Part shown: piece after piece, positions 33,992-39,539 of the stretch
Numbering within the stretch: position 1 is the stretch's first letter
How the letters are laid out: every line of letters starts with the position of its first letter
Assembly (NCBI RefSeq): GCF_016919725.2
Contig: NZ_JAJERH010000038.1
Location: 1-39,539, forward strand
Length of the DNA: 39,539 nt
Origin: Virgibacillus sp. AGTR
GTDB lineage: Bacteria > Bacillota > Bacilli > Bacillales > Amphibacillaceae
Reading direction: 5' to 3'
Made by a program: the position numbers and the translations under genes
Notes under the pieces: model-generated
What the model saw: the letters and a program-made list of their open reading frames with translations, nothing else
What the model was told of the DNA's origin: nothing
Databases searched by the model: none

Positions 33992-35026
33992 CTATTTCAC
34001 ACCACTTTCCAGAATGGTGAATGTTTGACGATCACAATTAATTTCAGCCATCGCCCCATACGGTAGAACGATTTTGGGTTCCGTATGACCAAAATTCAAG
34101 TTATAAAGGATAGGTAAATCTTCTAATTGATACTCTTGCATGACTAACTGAATAACTTCTTTATATTCTGCAAAATAAGCTTCATCTTTTGGTTTCCCAA
34201 AAACGATTCCGTTAGCAGCCTGCAAAATACCCTGTGCCGCATAGTTGCGTAACCAAGATTTCAAGAGATCTGGGGATGACTTGACCTCAGAAGTTTCGAA
34301 GAATATAATACTATCTTCCCAGTCCTTCTTAGCAGGCCAGAGCTCTGTTCCTTTTGCAATCTCCAAAACTTCTATACACCCTCCAATTAATCTACCAGAC
34401 ACCACTTCAGAGCCTTGAAGCAATTCATATCCATTATTATGTTGCATTGTTCTTTGTATCTGATTATTGGATTCAACTGCCCAATCTAAATATTCACTCG
34501 TCCATGCTTTAGCTGGCTTAATTTCACCTATAGGCTCTCGTGAAAATAACGTTTGTTTAATAGATTCAACAGTATACGCGTGCATTTCTACATTTTCGGC
34601 AAAATCAGTTAAAATCGCTGGACCATAGAATGATGTTATTCCTGCTTTATAACAGAACAAATGTGGGATTGTAACATCTGAATATCCTAGTAAAATCTTT
34701 GGATTATTTTTCATTACGTCAAAATCAATAAAGGGAAGCAATCGAATACTATCATCTCCACCAATGTTGGCAATAATTGCTTTAATTGACTTATCCTTAA
34801 ATGCTGTCATTATATCATTAGCACGGGCTTGGGGATTTTTATATACATAATCTGAACCTTTTAGGCTATTAGGCATAGCCACCACTTCTAAACCAAATAC
34901 ATCTTCCAAACGTTTGACTCCCTGCTCATAACGGCGTCTTAATTCTGGATCACCAGCACCTCCCCAACTCGGACTTATAGTAGCAATACGATCTCCCTTT
35001 TTTAACATTTCTGGCTTTTTTAACAT
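33992..35026 (-). CDS. S66-family LD-carboxypeptidase (LdcA/MccF-like)
   Basis: This 344-residue protein is a serine peptidase of clan SS, which trims the terminal D-alanine from tetrapeptide muropeptides (LdcA) or cleaves microcin C-type peptide nucleotides (MccF). The nucleophile is Ser116 in ILLGYSDVT; the remaining catalytic residues are the glutamate in IIFFETSEVKSS and the histidine in NFGHTEPK. ANIGGDDSIRLLPFIDFD and GRLIGGCIEVLE are other family landmarks. There is no signal peptide, so it acts in the cytoplasm, probably in wall recycling; the MccF-like length and the sequence around the glutamate make an immunity-type role equally possible. A GGGTGG site precedes the ATG. Confidence 0.9.
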   Translation of the reverse strand: MLKKPEMLKKGDRIATISPSWGGAGDPELRRRYEQGVKRLEDVFGLEVVAMPNSLKGSDYVYKNPQARANDIMTAFKDKSIKAIIANIGGDDSIRLLPFIDFDVMKNNPKILLGYSDVTIPHLFCYKAGITSFYGPAILTDFAENVEMHAYTVESIKQTLFSREPIGEIKPAKAWTSEYLDWAVESNNQIQRTMQHNNGYELLQGSEVVSGRLIGGCIEVLEIAKGTELWPAKKDWEDSIIFFETSEVKSSPDLLKSWLRNYAAQGILQAANGIVFGKPKDEAYFAEYKEVIQLVMQEYQLEDLPILYNLNFGHTEPKIVLPYGAMAEINCDRQTFTILESGVK

Positions 35027-35090
35027 AAAACCACCACCCTGACTTTTCTGAGAAAGTTACCTTTCGTATGTATTGCTGCACGAGACTTTT

Positions 35091-35564
35091 TTATATATCA
35101 ACATTTAATTGCTTCTGTAAATATTCCTCCACACTAGGTTTACCTGATGGATGATTCAGAACCGTATCCACCCAGCTATCCCTCTCAAAGCTCATTAGCT
35201 TAAGATCCCAACAGCACGCAATTAAGCTTGTATTAGTATATTCTTTAAACATATTTGGCTCCTCCTTGGTAGATATGTATACATGATGTTGAAGCTCATT
35301 TTCATTTGACCACCAATCGACAAATATAAAATTAGCATCCTTGCCATCGTGAACGCCGACAAAACCAGCTCCATACCGATTTTCAGTAATTGCAGGAACA
35401 GGCAAGCTTTGCTGTGCTATTTCTTTAGCCTTGCTAATTAAGTCATGACTTGGGAGATCATTTTTATAGGAAATGCCATACATTTTAATTTTCCAATCGT
35501 TGATCTCCCATAATTCTAGAAAACGAATTGGCCTTTTTTGATAACTTTCCGATAGTTCGATCAA
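35091..35564 (-). CDS. Conserved hypothetical protein, 157 residues
   Basis: I do not recognise a named family. The protein contains PIRFLELWEINDWKIKMYGI, ENRYGAGFVGVHDG, NFIFVDWWSNENELQHHVYI and ACCWDLKLMSFERDSWVD, with many aromatic residues and no signal peptide or membrane segment. The GVHDG and FVDWWSNENE segments look like conserved, enzyme-like or ligand-binding loops. It starts at a TTG with AAGGA 8 nt upstream. It lies 64 bp before the LD-carboxypeptidase gene on the same strand, and the two may be co-transcribed. Confidence 0.7.
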   Translation of the reverse strand: MIELSESYQKRPIRFLELWEINDWKIKMYGISYKNDLPSHDLISKAKEIAQQSLPVPAITENRYGAGFVGVHDGKDANFIFVDWWSNENELQHHVYISTKEEPNMFKEYTNTSLIACCWDLKLMSFERDSWVDTVLNHPSGKPSVEEYLQKQLNVDI

Positions 35565-35773
35565 TACCTCATTCCTTTCCTTATATAAATAACAGAACGA
35601 TGCTTCTACACAATCTCTAATCCCTAAAATAATTTTGTGTAAATTAGTATTTTTCTGATTTTATTTCATGTAAGATAGCTTGTTCATCTTCATTATAACA
35701 TTTTAATAATTTCAATATTAGTCTGTATTTTCTTTTAATCTTCTATATAATTCAATACACAGGAAGGTGAGAT

Positions 35774-35930
35774 AAATGATCGATGATCGAATTTCTACAT
35801 CTTTCATTTCACATAATCTTGTAAAATTGGACTTATATCTCTTCGTAACTTTCCGTATATAACTTTTTGTCTATACTTTAGAATAAACACGATATGGTAC
35901 TTACCATTTCACATTGTGTTGTGATAAATA
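35774..35930 (-). pseudogene. tnpA: Decayed IS200-type transposase (TnpA) fragment
   Basis: Read on the minus strand, HNTM-stop-NGKYHIVFILKYRQKV, continuing IYGKLRRDISPILQD, matches the N-terminus of IS200/IS605-type Y1 transposases, which read roughly WNCKYHIVFxPKYRRKVIYGKLR. A TGA at 35909-35911 replaces the expected tryptophan, a frameshift follows ILQ, and LCEMKDVEI continues in the next frame before similarity ends. The catalytic HUH motif and tyrosine regions are absent. The rest of 35565-36066 holds only AT-rich sequence without a gene. Confidence 0.7.
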
Positions 35931-36063
35931 ATGTTACTCAACAAGAGTTGATCTCCTCTCGTTAGCGACCATTTTCTATTATAACCTTTGGAGATTTTTC
36001 TTTTACAACCCTACAAAGTTCATTTTTACTCAGGCAGAGCCTTTGGATTTTAAAGAAGTAATA

Positions 36064-36336
36064 AAAAAAGGCTGGGACAAAACACAACGTCTTTACTCAA
36101 AATGAATAATCATATTATCAATAGGAGTATTATCGCCGCACCGTGAAACTATACTCGCTTTCCGTGGGTACGGCCTCAGCTAACTTGGTAAAGAAAAACA
36201 CGTTACCAAGTGGATCTTTGGACTCGTGCTGTTCCTGCCGGAGTCTCGCCTATTTCAGGTACTAAATTAATTATTCCAATTTAAACTTACCGTTCGTTTT
36301 TTATTGTTTCTTCATTCTTTTGTCTTAGCCTCTTTA
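36064..36336 (+). repeat. R3 repeat with terminal inverted repeats, second long copy
   Basis: The left end AAGGCTGGGACAAAACACAA is matched by the right end TTTTGTCTTAGCCTC as an imperfect 13-bp inverted repeat. The interior blocks are those of the 25.6-kb copy in the same order and orientation, including CGCCGCACCGTGAAACTATA and GTTCCTGCCGGAGTCTCGCC. The right third lacks the left arm of the terminator found in the other copy. Confidence 0.8.
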
Positions 36337-36480
36337 CCCGCGACACCACTTTCGAATCCTTTACTTTAAAAACGCCTTCAGTTAAATATTTTTCATAACC
36401 TGCTCATTTGAAGTATATGCGTAAACAGCTTGCCAGTCTTCCTGTCAAAAAACACGGATTAATAACCGTTCTGTTTGAAT

Positions 36481-36624
36481 ATATAGTGAAACTTCAATCA
36501 GTTGGGGGTTTTGTTTATCCCCCACTTATTGTTCATGCCACAAGGATATGACCTAAAGAGACCTTTGAACAATCGGACATATAACTGGCAGGGGGCTTAC
36601 TGCCAGTTATATATGGGAGACATT
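36481..36624 (+). repeat. R1 repeat, copy with deleted right loop
   Basis: It starts ATATAGTGAAACTTCAATC, has a GTGGGGGATAAA-type hairpin with CCCCC arms, the central block GCCACAAGGATATGACC, and CAATCGGACATATAACTGGC. The right loop is shortened so that ACTGGCAGGGGGCTTACTGC nearly closes on itself. It ends TTATATATGGGAGA, 50 bp from the Rrf2 stop. Confidence 0.75.
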
Positions 36625-36675
36625 TTCTACGCCTCCTCGTTGCTATGTTCACCCTTAATGTAACCTGATTATTGG

Positions 36676-37134
36676 TTAGCACTCACGTTGATTTTGACCA
36701 GCAACGGATTCTTCCTGCTTTAAAATATCTGAAACTACATCCTGAATCGTAACATTTTCCAATGACTTTTCTAATGCACGCTGCGCGGATGAAAATAATG
36801 GCTCAATAGCCGTTTGAATATTTCTTCCAACAAGACAGGAAGGGTTTGGACTTTCATGTCTTCCAAATAAATCTTTTTCTTGGACTACATTAACCGCCTT
36901 GTATACATCAAGTAAGGTGATATCAGATAAATCCTTGGCTAGTTCGGCACCAGCCACACCTGGGCGAACGTTTACTAACTGAGCTTTCTTAAGCATACCT
37001 ATAATTTTTCTTATAACGACGGGATTCGTATTCACACTTTTAGCTATATATTCAGATGTATTAACATCTTCCTGGTTAATTCCAAGTAGAGATAATATAT
37101 GAATACCAACAGCAAAGCGACTACTAATAGACAT
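36676..37134 (-). CDS. Rrf2-family transcriptional regulator, YwnA-like
   Basis: This 152-residue protein has the N-terminal winged helix of the Rrf2 family (MSISSRFAVGIHIL, then TSEYIAKSVNTNPVVIRKII and a wing around RPGVAGAEL). In the effector region, PNPSCLVGRNIQ has a single cysteine (Cys100) rather than the three-cysteine iron-sulfur cluster of IscR or NsrR, as in YwnA-type members. Cys100 may act as a redox or electrophile switch (inference). AAAGGA lies 10 nt upstream of the ATG. It is divergent from a YwnB-like oxidoreductase gene, and three copies of one inverted-repeat motif lie in between, so it probably represses both. Confidence 0.88.
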   Translation of the reverse strand: MSISSRFAVGIHILSLLGINQEDVNTSEYIAKSVNTNPVVIRKIIGMLKKAQLVNVRPGVAGAELAKDLSDITLLDVYKAVNVVQEKDLFGRHESPNPSCLVGRNIQTAIEPLFSSAQRALEKSLENVTIQDVVSDILKQEESVAGQNQREC

Positions 37135-37184
37135 AGTGTTTCATTCCTTTAATAGATATTTATTATAATTATATATGATCAAAG

Positions 37185-37205
37185 TTGTAATAAAAAGAGT
37201 TACAA
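37185..37205. promoter_or_regulatory. Operator motif, copy 1 (TTGTAA-N9-TTACAA)
   Basis: Perfect 6-bp arms separated by 9 bp, 51 bp upstream of the Rrf2 regulator start. The same motif recurs twice at the divergent promoter, so it is probably the binding site for autoregulation. Confidence 0.65.
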
Positions 37206-37250
37206 TCGTTAAACCTAATAGGAAAAATAATTAAAATAAGCTATTAACGC

Positions 37251-37279
37251 TTGACAACAATAAACTTGTAACTTATATT
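37251..37279 (+). promoter_or_regulatory. Sigma-A promoter of the YwnB-like gene
   Basis: TTGACA (37251-37256), a 17-bp spacer and TATATT (37274-37279) form a near-consensus promoter. It is overlapped by operator copy 2 from the end of the spacer through the -10 box. Confidence 0.75.
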
Positions 37280-37305
37280 ATTACATGTAACATAAATAGT
37301 TACAA
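37266..37305. promoter_or_regulatory. Operator motif, copies 2 and 3
   Basis: TTGTAA-N9-TTACAT at 37266-37286 and ATGTAA-N9-TTACAA at 37285-37305 overlap by two bases, with centres 19 bp apart, about two helical turns. They cover the -10 box and the expected start site, as expected for repression by the Rrf2 regulator. Confidence 0.65.
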
Positions 37306-37331
37306 ATAATCATTCCTGGAGGTTGTTATAA

Positions 37332-37973
37332 ATGAAGATTGGAATTATTGGTGCTAGCGGTAAATCCGGAAGCCTTATTTTAAAGGAGGCCGTAAAAAGA
37401 AACCACGATGTAACAGCAATCGTAAGAGATGCTAAAAAAGTATCGAATGATACAGTGAACGTAATCGAGAAAAATATTTTTGATATAAAAACGGAAGATA
37501 TAAAGCCTTATGATGTCATAGTTAATGCATTTAATGCACCTCATGGTGAGGAGCACCAGCATATTGATGCTGGTAGAGTATTAATAAACGCACTAAAGCA
37601 AGCACCACATACACGATTAATAGTGGTTGGGGGAGCTGGAAGCTTATTTGCTGATGAAAATAAAAGTACGCTCTTATTAGATACCCCTGATTTTCCGAAA
37701 GCATACCTTCCTACTGCTTCAAATATGGGAGAAAACCTTAAAGAACTACAAAATACAGCGGGGATTCAATGGACCTATATTAGCCCTGCTGCCATCTTTG
37801 ATCCAGAAGGTCAACGGACTGGTTCATACCGATTAGGGAAAGACACGCTGATGCTAAATAATAAAGGCGAAAGTTACATTAGCTATGCAGACTATGCCAT
37901 TAGTGTAGTGGATGAAATCGAAAATCCTCAACATGAAAATGAGCGTTTTACAGTAGTAGGAGAAGCTAAATAA
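37332..37973 (+). CDS. NAD(P)H-binding oxidoreductase, YwnB-like
   Basis: This 213-residue Rossmann-fold protein belongs to the atypical SDR/NmrA-like NAD(P)H-binding group, with GIIGASGKSG at residues 4-13, the acidic FDIKTEDIKPYDVIVNAF strand, RLIVVGGAGSL and WTYISPAAIFDPEGQRTG. In Bacillus subtilis a homologous gene, ywnB, neighbours ywnA, which matches the Rrf2 gene here. The substrate is unknown; a role in quinone or electrophile stress is inferred from the regulator type. GGAGG lies upstream of the ATG. A terminator follows. Confidence 0.88.
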   Translation: MKIGIIGASGKSGSLILKEAVKRNHDVTAIVRDAKKVSNDTVNVIEKNIFDIKTEDIKPYDVIVNAFNAPHGEEHQHIDAGRVLINALKQAPHTRLIVVGGAGSLFADENKSTLLLDTPDFPKAYLPTASNMGENLKELQNTAGIQWTYISPAAIFDPEGQRTGSYRLGKDTLMLNNKGESYISYADYAISVVDEIENPQHENERFTVVGEAK

Positions 37974-37999
37974 AGATAAACTCAATTACGATCGGAACG

Positions 38000-38040
38000 T
38001 GGAGCTGTTTTGTCCATCAATAAACAAAACAGCTCCATTT
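38000..38040 (+). terminator. Terminator after the YwnB-like gene
   Basis: TGGAGCTGTTTTGT pairs with ACAAAACAGCTCCA, followed by TTT. It lies 27 bp past the stop. Beyond it, TTATATGTGGGATAAAAA resembles the right end of an R1 repeat; the rest of 38060-38600 shows no gene and no clear structure, apart from a possible 0A box at 38503-38510. Confidence 0.75.
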
Positions 38041-38638
38041 ATATGTGGGATAAAAAGGGGGAACGTAAACAGTTGAAAAGATCTTATCTAAATCATGTCA
38101 TCTATATATAAATCTAGAAGATGGTATAGAGGACATAAACTAAAAACTCTGTCCATTCTGATGGAGAACAATACACTTCGCTATCTCCGGTAATATACGT
38201 AGCCTCCTTTGAAAAAAGAACACTTTTTTCTGCGTACGATATTATCGCTGCCGAAGGTTACCTTATCCTATCATAAAAAGACATTGTTAAACCCAGATAG
38301 TGTCAACGCGAGGGGGCTTACCAGCCACTACAGAGAGCTTAGTTGTACGGACCATCATTTTTATTTTTTAAAAATATACTCTTACATTTAAAATATACTC
38401 CTATTATTTCTATATAAGGTATTTTATTGTAATTATGGTACATAATACCCTTTGTTTTCTTAACTATTTTTCATTTGCTGTGGGCCAAAATGCGTGTAAA
38501 CACTGTCGAATTTCACAACCTTTTGACTTTCTTTGTTGAATCTATTGCATTTTATCACGGAAATAATCATACTTATTTTTGTGTGTTTGAGACTTACGCC
38601 CTAACAATTTGTTAATGATGAAAGGAAGATTTAAGAAG

Positions 38639-38839
38639 ATGGAAATTATTGAATCAAAATCTACTAATTTAAGTAAGAGAATTGATAGTAAGAAAAGAGA
38701 GATGATTGAGCTTGGTTTAAAGTATGGATTAACAGATAGCAGAACCATCCGTTGCAGCCAACAGCTCGATTCCCTTTTAAATATGCAAACAAGCATGAAA
38801 AAATTATATCTTGTCGGGTTAGTTGTAGGAATGAACTGA
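38639..38839 (+). CDS. Spo0E-like sporulation regulatory protein
   Basis: This short helical-hairpin protein, 66 residues from the ATG at 38639, belongs to the Spo0E/YisI/YnzD family of aspartyl phosphatases that dephosphorylate Spo0A~P and so delay sporulation. IDSKKREMIELGLKYGLTDS forms helix one, and RTIRCSQQLDSLLNMQ carries the SQxLD signature that contacts the phosphoryl-aspartate. The start is uncertain: AAAGGAAG lies 13 nt before this ATG, and in-frame ATGs at 38615 and 38618 and a TTG at 38609 would add 8-10 residues. It is convergent with the following gene, only 8 bp apart. Confidence 0.85.
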   Translation: MEIIESKSTNLSKRIDSKKREMIELGLKYGLTDSRTIRCSQQLDSLLNMQTSMKKLYLVGLVVGMN

Positions 38840-38847
38840 ATGACTTT

Positions 38848-39120
38848 TCATTCATTCCCTGTAGTATACATAGATCGAATCTTTTCTAAATCATCTAAAA
38901 TCTGGTTAACATCCTCTTGTTTTAAATAGATTGGCATTTGATCATATAGCGTTAATACTTGACCAGTTTCATTATTGGTTTGATTCAAATAATCATGCAG
39001 CTTGTTCAATTGATATTCGGTGAGAACAGATTCCGTAGATAACTGTTTAAACTGCTTCCACTCAAATTCATTTGTTTCTAGATCTAAATCACCAGAAATA
39101 AGCTGACCAGTAAACTTCAA
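38848..39120 (-). CDS. Small hypothetical protein, 90 residues
   Basis: The family is not recognised. The product is acidic, begins with a short beta-type segment (MKFTGQLISGDLDLETNEFE) and continues as predicted helices rich in Leu, Asn and Gln (TEYQLNKLHDYLNQTNNETG, then EDVNQILDDLEKIRSMY). It has no signal peptide or membrane segment. TTG at 39120 is preferred because GGAG lies 9 nt upstream; GTG at 39135 is the alternative. It is convergent with the Spo0E-like gene. Confidence 0.6.
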   Translation of the reverse strand: MKFTGQLISGDLDLETNEFEWKQFKQLSTESVLTEYQLNKLHDYLNQTNNETGQVLTLYDQMPIYLKQEDVNQILDDLEKIRSMYTTGNE

Positions 39121-39217
39121 ATTTATCAACTCCACTTAGATATTTCTTTTAGCTTATCCGATTCACATAAATATATGCTCTAGAGCTTGAGTTAAGCATT
39201 GCGTCCTATCTTGGTGT

Positions 39218-39326
39218 GATAAACTAAAGCTTCAATCAGTTGGGGGATTGTTATCCCCCACTTATCAATATTGATTTCACTTAATTGCTTGAAGTAGGGA
39301 TATTACTGCCAGTTATCTGTGAGATA
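39218..39326 (+). repeat. R1 repeat, internally deleted copy
   Basis: GATAAACTAAAGCTTCAATC leads into a GGGGG/CCCCC hairpin and then directly into TATTGATTTCACTTAATTGC and TTACTGCCAGTTATCTGTG. The left ACTGGCAGT arm is missing, as in the copy after bpr. It abuts an R3 copy on its right. Confidence 0.75.
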
Positions 39327-39539
39327 GAGAGGATGGGACAAAACACTCAAAATACGAATAATCATGTTATTAATAGGAGGGTCATCGCCGCACCGTGAAA
39401 ATATAAGCGCTTTCAGCGGGCACGGTCTCAGCTAACTCGATAAATAAAAACACGTTACCAAGGGAGCTTCGGACTCGTGCTGTTCCTGCCGGAGTCAAAT
39501 TATTTATTAATAAGAAAAACTGAGCAAAATTCGCTCAGT
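39326..39539 (+). repeat. R3 repeat, third copy, running to the window edge
   Basis: The left end GAGGATGGGACAAAACACTC and the interior CGCCGCACCGTGAAAATATA, CTCAGCTAACTCGAT and ACTCGTGCTGTTCCTGCCGG match the other R3 copies. After about 39497 the sequence becomes AAGAAAAACTGAGC, a 7-bp hairpin (ACTGAGC/GCTCAGT) that also occurs near 1370-1398, so a terminator for an outside minus-strand gene may begin here. Confidence 0.7.

Noticed and set aside
35776-35844. AGGAAGGTG followed by an ATG and a 22-codon frame, resembling a small gene start
   Set aside because: The frame stops quickly and lies antisense to the clear IS200 TnpA relic, which explains the sequence better.
38209-38391. Plus-strand 60-codon frame in the gap before the Spo0E-like gene
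   Set aside because: No ribosome binding site, no motif, and an amino-acid composition of untranslated AT-rich DNA.

Overview
The window looks like a chromosomal segment of a low-GC, spore-forming member of the Bacillaceae, most likely of the Oceanobacillus/Virgibacillus type. The genus is an inference. It rests on the gene set: bacillopeptidase F, HemAT, YfmR, a YsfB/YsfC/YsfD-like glycolate locus, YwnA/YwnB and a Spo0E-like peptide. Strong GGAGG ribosome binding sites, U-tract terminators and many structured intergenic repeats fit the same group. No tRNA, rRNA, CRISPR array, prophage or intact insertion sequence was seen.

Layout. 1-6.5 kb: glycerol dehydrogenase, an unrecognised conserved protein, a C45-type Ntn hydrolase and two membrane proteins, separated by repeats and terminators. 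6.9-9.0 kb: the ABC-F ATPase YfmR with a small membrane protein upstream. 9.0-12.8 kb: a riboflavin operon (ribE-ribB-ribH, minus strand) behind an FMN riboswitch, flanked by repeat arrays. The operon has no ribD, and RibB has no GTP cyclohydrolase II half. 12.8-19.2 kb: HemAT aerotaxis sensor, then secreted bacillopeptidase F. 19.6-23.7 kb: glcF, glcD and their CdaR-type regulator. 23.8-27.1 kb: a membrane-tethered thioredoxin, a P1-family peptidase and an SH3b-amidase. 27.6-30.7 kb: a small HTH protein, two acetyltransferases (one fused to a Clp N-domain) and a GAF-LuxR regulator. 31.0-32.6 kb: two SDR dehydrogenases divergent from that regulator, with a 20-bp palindrome in between. 32.7-35.6 kb: a decaying cluster of small genes, an S66 LD-carboxypeptidase and an unrecognised protein. 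35.6-39.5 kb: a decayed IS200 transposase, repeats, the divergent Rrf2 regulator/YwnB pair with three copies of one operator, a Spo0E-like gene and a small hypothetical gene.

The most distinctive content is non-coding. I distinguish three repeat families by eye. R1 is about 150 bp, has two GC-rich inverted repeats, occurs singly or in tandem, and every copy lies in the same orientation. R2 is about 200 bp, folds on itself, and its right end repeatedly abuts the A/T tract of an intrinsic terminator. R3 is about 270 bp with 13-bp imperfect terminal inverted repeats that begin GGCTGGGACAAAA. One R2 copy is inserted inside an R1 copy. R1 and R2 copies overlap the stop codons of bpr and glcF. All family assignments were made by reading the sequence, without searches.
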